DNA from: Hemicordylus capensis | Taxonomy: Eukaryota; Chordata; Lepidosauria; Squamata; Cordylidae | DNA length: 64,000 nt | Assembly: GCF_027244095.1 (NCBI RefSeq) | Contig: NC_069659.1 | Coordinates: 331,713,250 to 331,777,249, forward strand | Direction of reading: 5' to 3' | Shown: positions 1 through 9,763 of the stretch, in pieces | Layout of the letters: every line of letters starts with the position of its first letter | Numbering within the stretch: the first letter of the stretch is position 1 | The notes under the pieces: generated by a model | Told to the model about the DNA's origin: nothing | The model's database searches: none | The model's input: the letters and a program-made list of their open reading frames with translations, nothing else | Made by a program: the position numbers and the translations under genes

Positions 1-1110
1 GTTGTGTTTTCTGTTCTCTTCACCCTTTCTCTCTCAACCCTTCTCCCAAAGTTTTGGCTTTCCCTCCTCCCCCCCCCCATCTTCTGCATTGCTTTCCTGT
101 TTTTGTGCCTTGCCTGCCTTTTGTTCCACTTTTTGAGTTTCATTCAATTATTGCTTCTGTGTAAATTTATATATTTGCTGATTTTGGTTTTTAATTAATA
201 ACTTCTGCTATTGTTATTGCTGGCTGCCTGTCTGAGTTGTGTTTCTGAGGATTTAGTTTATATTATTGCTGCAATTTGATTCCTTGTGTTCTGATTTTGA
301 TTGTTAATTTGTTCCCCTCTGGCCCTGCTCCTAGCTTCCCCCCTCCCTCCCTCCCTCCCACCCAGATAAGATTGTTTCCCTCCTGTGCTGCTGCCTGTTG
401 AGCCTTGCATTCTTTGGATTTCTTTGTGGAATTAGGTTCTGGTTTTGGTTTTGCTCCCTGTGTGTGTCCCACCCACTCCCCCAGTCCCTCCCCCTGGTAG
501 TTGTTACCCCCCCCCGCCCTGAGACTTTCTGGCTGCCCTTTGGTTTCCTTTTTTTTACTTTGTGTATAGATTGTTCTGATTCAAATTTGATTGTTCCCCT
601 GTGTGGTCCTGCTCCTAGCTTCCCCCCTCCCTCCCCTCCAGAAACCCACTCCCCCCACTGCCACCTCCTCCTCCTCCACTCCTGCCCTGCCTGCCCCCTC
701 CCACCCAGACTGAGTGTTGTTCCCCATCCTCCCTGGTGCTGCTGCTGCTGCCTGTTGAGTCCTGTCTTAGTTACTTTGGTTTTTTGTGTGAAATCAATTA
801 GCTTCTTTTGGTTCTGGTTTTGCTGTGTGTGTGTCCCATTCCTCCCTGCTGGTTGTTGTTGGTTCCTCTCCCCCCCCCTGACTTTCTGCCCATTGTTCCC
901 AGGTGGTTTTTTTTTTTTTTGGACTTTTTTTCATATTGTTTGGTTTGCTTTGATTGATTCATTGATTGTTCCCCTCTCTGTGTGGCCCTCTGCTCCCAGC
1001 TTCCCCCCTCCCTCCCCTCCAGAAACCCACTCCCCCCACTGCCACCTCCTCCTCCTCCACTCCTGCCCTGCCTGCCCCCTCCCACCCGGATTCATCCCCC
1101 TTGACGCATA
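1..1110. repeat. C/T-rich long-period degenerate tandem repeat
   Basis: This stretch is pyrimidine-rich on the plus strand and holds no believable gene. Three degenerate copies of a longer unit can be followed by landmarks. The string agcttcccccctccctcc recurs near 333, 617 and 998, and ggttctggttttg recurs near 435 and 810. The CCTCCTCCTCCACTCC block occurs at about 665 and about 1046. The copies are 280-380 bp apart and differ by indels. Open frames on either strand are only proline/leucine or glycine-rich readings of the repeat. Confidence 0.6.
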
Positions 1111-1135
1111 CTAATCCCCCCAAAACACACCCTGC

Positions 1136-1575
1136 CCTCTGGTCTCTCCCCCTCTTGCCCCCCGACTCCCCGCTACATACCCCAGACCCCCTGAAACACA
1201 CTCCACCCCCCAAACACCCTCTGTTGGTCTCTCCCCCTCTTGCCCCCCTGACTCCCCGCTACATACCCCAGACCCCCTGAAACACACTCCACCTCCCAAA
1301 CACCCTCTGGTCTCTCCCCCTCTTGCCCCCCGACTCCCCGCTACATACCCCAGACCCCCTGAAACACACTCCACCTCCCAAACACCCTCTGGTCTCTCCC
1401 CCTCTTGCCCCCCGACTCCCCGCTACATACCCCAGACCCCCTGAAACACACTCCACCTCCCAAACACCCTCTGGTCTCCCCCCCTCTTGCCCCCCGACTC
1501 CCCGCTACATACCCCAGACCCCCTGAAACACACTCCACCCCCCAAAACACCCTCTGTTGGTCTCTCCCCCTCTTG
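1136..1575. repeat. 82-bp minisatellite, five units
   Basis: A C-rich unit is repeated head to tail. The marker cgctacataccccag falls at 1171, 1257, 1339, 1421 and 1503, giving spacings of 86, 82, 82 and 82. The central copies are nearly identical, which points to recent expansion or homogenisation. The extra 4 bases in the first interval are a small insertion. The period is not a multiple of 3, so the overlapping frames are not selected coding sequence. Confidence 0.9.
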
Positions 1576-2230
1576 GGACCGTCACCGCTGCTGCTGCTGC
1601 TGTCCTCCTCCCACACCCGAATCCCCCTCCCTGCTGCTACATTACAGCTCCTCCTCTCTTCTTCCTCTCTCTCTCTCTTTCTCTCTCCTCATCCCTTCAC
1701 TTCTTCTTCCTCCCACAGCTGCAGCCACACAGTATCCTACCTCCGACCTCACCTGGAGGTCCCCGCCATCGGTTATTTTTCTTTTGAAAGTTGTTTTATT
1801 TCATTTGTCTCTGCTTGGGGGTGAGTTGAGCAACAACACATAAATAGTGTGGTCTCCTCACTTCTGCCCTTCCATCGTTGAACTACCCCGGTTGCCTGTG
1901 CCTCGTGCGGCCGCCCTGTTGTGTCCCAGCCCAGGGGGTTGGCTGTTGGCGGCGCATCCGTGACCAGCAGTGAGCGGCAGGAGAAGGACCGGAAGAAGAG
2001 GGGTTAGTGCGTGTGCAATTGTGCACCTTTTGTTGCCCCCTTTCTCTCCCTAGCTGGCGGTTTTAAATAGGGACACCCCTATCTTGAAATGCATTTGGGT
2101 GTGGGGAGGAGGGAGAGGAGATGTACCGTTGCAACTTGTGTCTTCATGCCCAATAAAGAAATTGCTGCTGCTGTGTGTTGCGTTGCATTGCATGCGTCTT
2201 GCAGGTGGTTTTTGAACAGGTGCCTTCTTC
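1576..2230. other. gene-free pyrimidine-rich to mixed stretch
   Basis: No gene is visible. The first part continues the C/T-rich composition with CTG and CTC runs. A possible polyadenylation signal AATAAA lies at 2152-2157, followed by a GCTGCTGCTGTGTGTTG stretch, which is compatible with the 3' end of an unidentified transcript or element. Confidence 0.4.
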
Positions 2231-2480
2231 CAGAGTGTTTCCTTGCCTCTGGGGCAGTCTGAGTGGGGTCAGGGGATCGGATGCTGCCACTACATGCTGG
2301 GCCAATGCCATGCCAGAGTGCTTCCTTGCCTCTGGGGCAGTCTGAGTGGGGTCAGGGGATCGGATGCTGCCACTACATGCTGGGCCAATGCCATGCCAGA
2401 GTGCTTCCTTGCCTCTGGGGCAGTCTGAGTGGGGTCCTGGGTTCTGATGCTGCCACTACATGCTGGGCCAATACACACAT
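2231..2480. repeat. 83-bp tandem repeat, three units
   Basis: The marker cagagtg followed by cttccttgcctctggggcag begins at 2231, 2314 and 2397, an exact 83-bp period. Units one and two are almost identical; unit three differs toward its end. The sequence is unrelated to the 82-bp array 700 bases upstream although the period is nearly equal. Confidence 0.9.
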
Positions 2481-3205
2481 ATGATGATGATGTTCAATCC
2501 ATGATGCTGCCATCAAGTGTTTGCTGCTGCTTGCTTGCCATGGCATTGGGCGGGCAGAGTCACAGAGTGGGTGGGTTCAACCTCTGTTTAGGTGTGACTG
2601 GGTTCTGGTTTTGGTTGTGTGCAATTTAGAGTCACTAAATAGGCTGCATTGAGTTTGATGCTCCCCCCACAGGAGCATTACTTGAGAACCACCCCCCAGA
2701 ACCCACACTTTGTGTTCCAGTTCACTAAATAAGGCTTTCCTCCTTTGATCTGCAGGTTCCCAAGCGTTGACTGCGTCCCTCCCCCACCCCCGGTAGGTGC
2801 TGTGCCCTCCCCCCATCCACTCTCCCCCCCAAAAAACTTAAAAACTTGCCACCCACACCACAACTACTCCACCCAACTGCCCGTGCCACCCACACCAGGG
2901 GTCCACCCTTTAACCCCCTATTTTTTAAAAAAACCCTCCCAGACCCATCTCCCCAATTGGCTTGGTTGACTCCCGAGTCCCAAATTCTAAAAGGACACCC
3001 TCCCCCTCACTTCAATTGGCTTCCCCCCCCATCAAAAAGTCTTCCTTCCCCCCCCCAATTGGCTTCCTTTTTTAAAAACAAACTCCCCCCCCCCGCCGTC
3101 TCCAAATCAGCTGCCTTTTTTTTGGCCCCTAAGCCCCTCCAAATTATTTTTTTGACCCTGTCTCTGGCCTTCCTCCTAAAGTCTCCCTCCTTCTGACCTA
3201 GCAGC
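2481..3205. other. C-rich leader upstream of the hAT transposase
   Basis: No gene is recognised. The region has many C runs (for example around 3018-3026, 3048-3055 and 3083-3092) and short T runs, and ends directly at the ATG of the hAT N-terminal reading frame at 3206. It probably belongs to the transposon's 5' non-coding part. I could not find a terminal inverted repeat that fixes the left end of the element. Confidence 0.4.
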
Positions 3206-3799
3206 ATGTCTGAGCGCCGTGTGGCGGGCAGGGCTCGCTCAAGGCTGGCAGGCAGAGGTGGGAGAGGCCAGGTGCGGGGTGCGCCTGCGGCACGGGGAGG
3301 GAGAGGACGCGGGGAGCCTGAGGACACCCCAGTTCTCCCCATTGGAGAATTCTTTGCTCCAGCCCCATCTTTGGTGCGCAGGATTCAGTTCCCCACGCCT
3401 GCTGCCGCCAATCGCGGCAGAGGCAGAGGCACCGTTAGGGCTGTGGCGGGTCCCTCCTCGCCGGCGGCACCAGGTGCTGCTGAGCTACCGCCAGTTGTTG
3501 AGGTGGAGGAGACTGTGGAGTTGGAAGAGCAGGTAGAGGGCGGTGAGGACCGTGCGGCTGGCAGCGATGCAGCCAGGTTCTCCCTCCCTCTGGGGCCCCT
3601 TCCCCCTATCCTTTCGCCGCTCAGTGGGGCCCCCCCTCGTGAAGCCCGACACTCTGGTGGGGAGCGGTCTGGCGAGGTGGTGGAGGAGAGGCCTGCCTCT
3701 CCGATGCCAGTTGAGCCGGGCCCTTCCTCCGCTGTGGAGGGCGGAAGGGGCGGGTTGGGTGGCAGCAGTGGGCAGGCAGCGGTGGCCGCCCCCCCCTAG
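3206..3799 (+). CDS. RG-rich N-terminal extension of a hAT transposase (197 aa, separated by a frameshift)
   Basis: The frame starts MSERRVAGRARSRLAGRGGR and stays open for 197 codons. It is GC-rich and low in complexity: several RG/RGR/GRG clusters (residues about 5-80), an acidic stretch (VEVEETVELEEQVEGGED) near residues 97-115, then proline/serine/glycine-rich sequence. It stops just after a run of eight C residues (3789-3796). The transposase frame that follows is open back to the same point and is offset by one base, so the two were most likely one protein of about 926 aa. The break may be a one-base loss in the C run or an assembly homopolymer error. No domain is recognised; RG-rich tails often bind nucleic acid, but that role is inferred. 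Confidence 0.6.
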   Translation: MSERRVAGRARSRLAGRGGRGQVRGAPAARGGRGRGEPEDTPVLPIGEFFAPAPSLVRRIQFPTPAAANRGRGRGTVRAVAGPSSPAAPGAAELPPVVEVEETVELEEQVEGGEDRAAGSDAARFSLPLGPLPPILSPLSGAPPREARHSGGERSGEVVEERPASPMPVEPGPSSAVEGGRGGLGGSSGQAAVAAPP

Positions 3800-5985
3800 G
3801 ACTGCAGCCACCCTGCGAGAAACGGCCTAGGACGGCGCCCAGGGCGCAGGAGGCCAAGGGCAGTGGTGCATGGGTGCATTTTGAGGTCCCTCAAGATGAC
3901 CCATTCCACGCCCGCTGTGTCCACTGCAGGATGCTTGTCAGCCGTGGAAGGGACCCTGCGCACCTGGGTACGACGCCTATGTGGAGACACCTAGAGCGTC
4001 ACCACCCAGGTCTCAGGGGACAGGCTGGCAGCACTAGTGTGCCTTGTGCATCTGCCACTAGGGCGGGCAGCGGCAGTGTGCCAGCCAGCAGGCAGGCTAC
4101 ACTGCCCGTCCAGCGGTGGACGCAGTCCTCGGGCAGCCAGCGTATTGTTCGCGTGGACCATCATCACCTCACCCGCCTCATAGGGGAGATGATTTCCACC
4201 GATGACCAGCCGTTTCAGGTGGTCGAGAACAACGGCTTCCGCTGTATTCTCCAATACCTGGCTCCCGAGTACGTCATCCCCTCAAGGACGACGTTCAGCC
4301 GGAACGTGGTCCCCTCCCTGTACCGCCGGTGCAGGGAGCTCGTGTCGGCCGAGCTGCGTGCAGCTCCGGCCGGGACAAGCGTGCATTTCACGACTGACCT
4401 CTGGACCAGTGTCAGTGGGATGCACGCTTCTTTCCTGGCCCTCACTGCCCACTGGTGGGGACCGGAGAGTGAGGGGACCTCCGCGGGCGATGCTTCCGGG
4501 TCCGGCGCGGCTCCCGCTGCACTACGGCACAGGTGGGCCGTCCTGCACGTGGAGACGATGGACACGAGGCACACCGCGGAGGAGGTGGCGGCCGTACTCG
4601 ACCGCCAGATAGAGGAGTGGATTGGCGGGTGTCCACACCTCTCCCGCGGCTTCATTGTCACCGACAATGGAGCCAACGTTACCGCCGCTGTCGAGACAGT
4701 CATGGACTTCGTGAACATACGGTGTATGGCACACACGCTCCATCTGACCGTCAGGGACGCCCTTGGCCTTAAGGAGCTGAAGGCGTCCCAGGAGAAGGGG
4801 GCCCGCCCCATCCCAGCTGCTGTTGCTGCCACGGCCACGCTTGTGGATAAGTCCCGCAAGCTGGCCGCCCACTTCCACCGCAGTGAGAAGTCCAGGAGAC
4901 TGCTTCGCCAGAAACAGGATGACCTTGGCCTTCCTCGCCATCTCATCCCTACGGATGTGGAGACGCGGTGGAACTCCACCTTCCTCCTGTTCCAGCGCCT
5001 GTTGGAGCAGGAGAGAGCCCTTGTCGCCCTGGCGAGGGACGAGTCCTTGGATGTCTGCGACTTCTCGAACGCAGAGTGGAAGCAGATGTCCGAGGCGGTG
5101 TCGGCACTCGAGCCCTTCCAGCTTGCCACGAAGGGCTTGTGTGGCGACACCACTCCCTTGAGCCAGGCGCTGCCCACAGCTGTTGGTCTCGAGAAGCTGA
5201 TGGGTGGACTCCATATCTCTCTGACCACGCCAGAGGGTCGTGCTCTGGCTGGGAGGCTGAGGTCTGGGGTTGACAAGCGGCTCGTTGATGTGCTGGGAGA
5301 CAGGGAGGAGTATGTCCTCGCTTGTCTCTGTCACCCAGCCCTCAAGGGCAATGCCGTGAGTGCCAACGACTTGCCCAGGTGGAAGGGCATCCTGGTCGAG
5401 AAGGTTAGGGAGGAGGAGGCCGCTAGGGCCCGCAGAGACCAGGGTGTTGGTAGTGGTGCGGGGGCAGCCCTCGCGGCCCAACCCGCACCCAGCAGCAGCA
5501 TGGGCGGCCAGCCGGCGTCAGCTTCCCCTTCCCCTCCCTCTTCCCAGTCCAGCAGCGCGGCATCCCAGGCGGCGCCATCGCAGCAGCCATTTGCTACCGA
5601 CTCGAGATCCGCCCAGTGGTTTCAGCGGTTCTGCTATGGCGCCATGCCTGGTATGCGGGAGGCTCGACCTGCCAGGCCCCCCTCCAGTGCTGAGCAATGC
5701 GTTGCGCAGTACTTGGAGGAGCCTGTGGAGGGAGACGGCGTGGACTGCGCACAGTTCTGGGCGAGCCGCCGCCAAGTCTGGCCGGACCTGGCGGTGGTGG
5801 CTGTGCGCCTCCTCTCCTGCCCCCCAACCAGTGTCCAGAGCGAGCGGGTGTTTTCACGTGCTGGGGACGTGGTGACACCCTCTCGCTCCCGCTTGGACCC
5901 TGGTCTGGTGGAGCAGCTGGTCTTCCTTAAGGTGAACCTCCCCCTGTTGGGCTACCCCAAGCTGCAGTTTGAGACGGGCGAGTGA
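3796..5985 (+). CDS. hAT superfamily transposase, BED finger plus RNase H-like core plus hATC
   Basis: A cut-and-paste transposase of the hAT family, open to the TGA at 5983-5985. The first codons read LGLQPPCEKRPRTAPRAQEA, a possible nuclear signal. A BED zinc finger follows: counting from the GTG at 3874 as residue 1, C15, C18, H39 and H44 are the likely ligands, after the aromatic AWVHF. The RNase H-like core has the first acid in TTDLWTS (D175), the second in VTDNGANV (D264), then RCMAHTLHL (the C-x2-H type motif), and DVETRWNSTF. The C-terminal hATC block is SVQSERVFSRAG (E657 the likely third acid), then SRLDP and EQLVFLKVNLPLL. Length, order and motifs fit active Ac/ZBED-like hATs. A low-complexity Ala/Ser/Pro linker sits at about 515-580. 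High GC compared with AT-rich flanks suggests a transferred or recently arrived element. A domesticated ZBED-type gene is possible but there is no supporting exon structure. Confidence 0.88.
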   Translation, partial: LGLQPPCEKRPRTAPRAQEAKGSGAWVHFEVPQDDPFHARCVHCRMLVSRGRDPAHLGTTPMWRHLERHHPGLRGQAGSTSVPCASATRAGSGSVPASRQATLPVQRWTQSSGSQRIVRVDHHHLTRLIGEMISTDDQPFQVVENNGFRCILQYLAPEYVIPSRTTFSRNVVPSLYRRCRELVSAELRAAPAGTSVHFTTDLWTSVSGMHASFLALTAHWWGPESEGTSAGDASGSGAAPAALRHRWAVLHVETMDTRHTAEEVAAVLDRQIEEWIGGCPHLSRGFIVTDNGANVTAAVETVMDFVNIRCMAHTLHLTVRDALGLKELKASQEKGARPIPAAVAATATLVDKSRKLAAHFHRSEKSRRLLRQKQDDLGLPRHLIPTDVETRWNSTFLLFQRLLEQERALVALARDESLDVCDFSNAEWKQMSEAVSALEPFQLATKGLCGDTTPLSQALPTAVGLEKLMGGLHISLTTPEGRALAGRLRSGVDKRLVDVLGDREEYVLACLCHPALKGNAVSANDLPRWKGILVEKVREEEAARARRDQGVGSGAGAALAAQPAPSSSMGGQPASASPSPPSSQSSSAASQAAPSQQPFATDSRSAQWFQRFCYGAMPGMREARPARPPSSAEQCVAQYLEEPVEGDGVDCAQFWASRRQVWPDLAVVAVRLLSCPPTSVQSERVFSRAGDVVTPSRSRLDPGLVEQLVFLKVNLPLLGYPKLQFETGE

Positions 5986-6378
5986 TTACCGTGGGTTGCC
6001 CCATGGTTGGTCACCTGCCTGGCTCGACCTCTGTGCTTATCCCTACCCTCCCCCCTTCCACCTCTAGCTGAGCTGACGTGACAGATGCTGAGCCGTGCCA
6101 GCCAGTCGCAGCGTGTAGTGTGCCCACACAGAGATGCAGTTGTAGTAGTAGTTGTAGTGCTGCGACTGGCCAGATGTTTACAATGCCCACGCCCACCTAA
6201 AAAGAAACCCAATGCTGACCAGCACAGGCCCTTTATCTATCCACCTGTCAGCATTTGGGGACCTGGCGTGGGCACGGCACACCCCCCCAAAGTAGCACAG
6301 CCCACGGAGTACTAGACTTAGCGGCAGCGGCGGGTATACGTTCTAAAATGCAGTGTAGATATGTAAATACTGTATGTA

Positions 6379-6384
6379 AATAAA
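6379..6384 (+). promoter_or_regulatory. possible polyadenylation signal of the hAT gene
   Basis: AATAAA lies about 395 bases after the transposase stop, inside an AT-rich block (gtaaataaacatgtaaataa) followed by a T run. It is a plausible 3' end for the transposase transcript. Confidence 0.45.
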
Positions 6385-7370
6385 CATGTAAATAATTTTT
6401 TCTTTAAAAACCCCATGTCAAAATCAAGCCTCAAAATTATGCAAAAGAAAGAAAAAAAGGTGACAGAGGGAGAACAAAATGATGAATGCCAAATGAATTG
6501 ATTTTATTGAAAATGTTGCCAGAAATCATGTGTGGGGGGCTTGGTTTACATGGAGAAAATGACTGGGTGATTTTTTCAAATGAAACGAATGAATTATTAT
6601 CATCTTATGTTCATCTTGATTGTGGTCACTGTTGATGTTGGCTGATGGCAAAAAACCCAAAACCATCAGAATAGCAATGAACTGGCTGCCAACACAACAT
6701 ATTGATTGATAACTGTGCAGGGGGGGAATTGGGTCTGTGTGTGTGTGTGTGTGGTGCAGGCTCAGTCTGTCTCTTCCTGTTGTGTGTCTGTCTGTCTGTC
6801 TGTGTGAATGGATGCCTAGCACTGTCTCTGTGTGTGGATGCTTTCTGTGTGTAGTGTGTGTCAGTCTACATGTTTTTTTTCCTCCCCCCAACTCCCTCCC
6901 CCCCATGCCTCCCTCCATCCTTCCCCTCTCATCCTCTCCCCTTCCTCTTCACCACCTTCCATCCTCCCTCCCTTCCAGCCCACCACCGCCTCACCTGCCC
7001 CCAACCCCGGTCTGCCAGATGATGAGAGTCTGGTCTCTCCCACCGAAGCACACACGTGAGCACTTGTGTGCACAAATATGTGGCTGACCAACTCTGAGCC
7101 GGACCCTCCCCCCTTCAATCCCCTCTACATCCCTCTCCCCCTCCCCTTTCCTCCCCCCTGCCTCCCTGCCTCCCTCCCTGCCTCCCTCCCCCCTCCTAGC
7201 TAGCAGCGCACACATACACACACAAAACACCTGTGGTGGCAATCACCACCAGCACACATGCACTCACACTGGTGCCACCACCTCTGCCTTGGGCCTCTGT
7301 GTCCTTGAGCAGATATGTGGTGGTGGACCAGAGAAGCATTTCTTTCCAGCAAGGCAAAAGGCATGCACTC

Positions 7371-7424
<54 letters not shown>

Positions 7425-8430
7425 AAAAGACGAGAAGAGGCAACTTCTAGAACCAGCAGCAGCAGGTGAGTGTCGTGTAATTGTGTTGCTTCCCAAGGCC
7501 ACTGCCCATGCTCAATGCTCAGTCTGCTGAAACTAAAGAACTAGATACAATCATCCTTCCTCACACGCAGCTCAGCTGCACAGCACACTGACTAACTAGA
7601 CACTACAGCTGGTGGTAGAAAAAACAGAAGTCTAGATTCTAGAAGATGTCCTGGTGGATTTTAAACTTTCAAATCTGTGCTAGGATTGCCTTGCCTCCTC
7701 CTCCTCCTTCTGCCTGTAATTGTGCCCTCTCCCCTTGCAGTTGCGCCGTCGTGATGGGTTGGTGATGTGCGTGCGCCGTCTACTTAGCTCTCTCCTCCTC
7801 ATGTTGGCTGGGCTTGCCAGGCACTGGCTGGCAGCAGCTGTTGGCTGTGTGCTAGGCTCAGGCTGTGGCGCGCGTGACTGGACTGGGAATGTTATTGTAG
7901 CGGCAACACTGGTTGTGGTGGTAGCAGTAGTAGCTGTTGTTGTTGCTGGGCTGGTGGCTGCTGGCCTGTGCTGACTCTGCGCACTTGGTCTGGTCTGGTC
8001 TGGTCATTGGGATGCAGATGTAGGGTGTGTGTGCATCATCCATGCGGAGCATCAGAGCAGAGCAGAGCAGGTTGGCTGGCTTCTGTCTGTCGGGCCTAGT
8101 CAGTGGCAGGCACTGAGTGAGGCGGTGGTTTCTTTGGGCATCACGTCACCCATCATGCAGAGCGGCAGGTCTGCTGCTCTGCTGCTCCGCCTCCTGCTTC
8201 TTCTCTGTGTGTGCTGCTCTTGTGCTTAGTGTGCTGCTCCGCTGCTGCTGCTGTGCTGGCAGGCAGCACAGCAGTGGCCTTTTTGTTAGATCAGAGAGTG
8301 GGTGTTGTCTCTCTGAGTGTCCTCCTCTTACTTGCTTGGATAGGAGTGGTGGTAGTAGGTAGGCATTAAGATGGACTGACTAGGTGTTACGTGTTAGGGC
8401 GCCCAGAGAGAGGGGCCAAAAAGATGGGGT
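6385..8430. other. gene-free simple-repeat-rich stretch
   Basis: No gene is supported. It holds a (TG)n near 6735-6753, a (TCTG)n near 6785-6802, a C/T-rich block around 6885-7200, the (AC)n at 7375-7420, and CTG/GTT-rich sequence around 7780-8260. The frames seen here read out these repeats. Confidence 0.6.
7375..7420. repeat. (AC)n microsatellite
   Basis: An uninterrupted run of about 23 CA units. Its purity suggests it is polymorphic. Confidence 0.97.
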
Positions 8431-9313
8431 GGCAATTGTTGGGTTGCTCCTAGTATTATTGGTGAATTTCTGAAGAAAAAATTTTTTTCCATTGGCTAGA
8501 ATGGGGGTTCGGGGCTGCCCCAGACCCGCCTCTGTGGGGTGGCAGCACCGCCAAAGTGGGTCCAGGGCCATGGCAAAAATGCCCTCAGTCCCTCCCAGCA
8601 ATCCCCGTAGAGATAGAAGTGATGGTTCTGTTGTTTTTCTGAGGTGTTCTGAGTGAGTGTGGATTCTGTGATAGCAAATGAGAGTGGATTCATGGTGTCT
8701 CATTGGAAATCTCATAAGCTATCATAGAATCTACACTCAGAATACCTCAGAAAAACAACAGAACCATCACTCCTATCTCTACGGGGATTGCTGGGAGGGA
8801 CTGAGGGCATTTTTGCCATGGCCCCGGACCCACTTTGGGGGTGCTGCCACCCCACAGAGGTGGGTCTGGGGCAGCCCCAAACCCCCATTCTAGCCAATGG
8901 AAAAAAAAATTTTCTTCAGAAATTCACCAATAATACTAGGAGCCACCAATTGCCTTGGGATTTTTGGGGTGGAGGACACCCATGGGTGGCTACCACCCAC
9001 CCCAGCTTTTTTGCCCCTAAGGGCTCCACATTGTGAGTTATGGGCAAAAAATTATTTTTTGAAAAAAAATTGTAAAAAATCAGAGGAAGGTCCAATCGAC
9101 TTGAAATTTGGGTGGCAGGTAGAACACAATGTCCCCTTCAAAACCAGCCACTTTTTGTGATCCGAACCGGTTCGGTTTGGATTCGAACCGGTTCGGATCC
9201 GAACCGGACCGGGGTGGTGGTCTGGCAAAACCAAAACCGAACCACCCCGGTCCGGTCCGGACCCGGTTCGGACCCGAACCGAACCGGGAGAACCGGTTTT
9301 ATGCACATCCCTA
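8431..9313. mobile_element. hAT-like non-autonomous element with a large internal palindrome
   Basis: Positions 8431-8675 and 8718-8954 are inverted copies of each other (about 240 bp each, 42-bp spacer), for example ctagtattattggtgaattt against aaattcaccaataatactag. A segment resembling other local MITEs follows (cccatgggtggctaccaccc), then a subterminal array of gaaccggttcgg palindromes at about 9161-9296. The right end is ggttttatgcacatcccta, the inverted form of the TAGGGATGTGCAT-type terminus of squamate hAT MITEs. The left terminus could not be fixed, and the parts may be two nested elements. Confidence 0.65.
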
Positions 9314-9457
9314 ATGCCGCTCCTGCCCTCATGCATGAAGCAGCTGATGGGGTAGGGGTGGATTTGTGCCCAGCCTTGAAGGAGCTGGACGCACATGCAT
9401 GCCATCGGCTGGGCACAAGGCTGCACACCAGTCAGCTGTGGGCAGGATGCCAGCCTT

Positions 9458-9755
9458 TAGGGGTGTGCAAACTGGCTCGGAATTGAGCCAGTTTGAAGGC
9501 TCAGACCAAACTGGATCCGGTTCAATTCGAGGTTGAGCCAAATCTCTCGGGCTGGTTTGGGCCTGGTTTGAGGGCAGGGGGACTTCCCTAAGTGTAGTGG
9601 GTAGTAAATCTAAGCACTCACAGTTGGTGCCAGCGGAACCAAAGGCAGTGCAGCTACTCTCCCTACCCACACCAGCCTCCCACCGAGGCGAGCCATGGCC
9701 CTTGTCCGGAGGGGGCAAAAATGAACCTGGAAAACTGGTTTTGTGCACATCCCTA
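9458..9755. mobile_element. hAT MITE with perfect 8-bp target duplication
   Basis: The 298-bp element begins taggggtgtgcaaactgg and ends ccagttttc-type sequence in inverse (aactggttttgtgcacatcccta), an imperfect terminal inverted repeat. The flanks are ccagcctt at 9450-9457 and ccagcctt at 9756-9763, an exact 8-bp duplication, which is the hAT hallmark. There is no coding capacity. Subterminal gagccag/ggttt palindromic motifs resemble those of the neighbouring element. Confidence 0.9.
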
Positions 9756-9763
9756 CCAGCCTT

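Noticed and set aside
398-1114. Long plus-strand frame of 238 codons, proline/leucine/phenylalanine-rich
   Set aside because: It is a translation of the C/T-rich degenerate tandem repeat. Similar frames occur on both strands and no domain or splice context is visible.
1136-1575. Regular repeats considered as a CRISPR-like array
   Set aside because: The units are directly adjacent with no unique spacers, the period is 82 bp, and the genome is vertebrate. It is a minisatellite.
4215-5276. 353-codon minus-strand frame
   Set aside because: It lies antisense over the hAT transposase core. The high GC content keeps the complementary frame open, and all recognisable motifs are on the plus strand.
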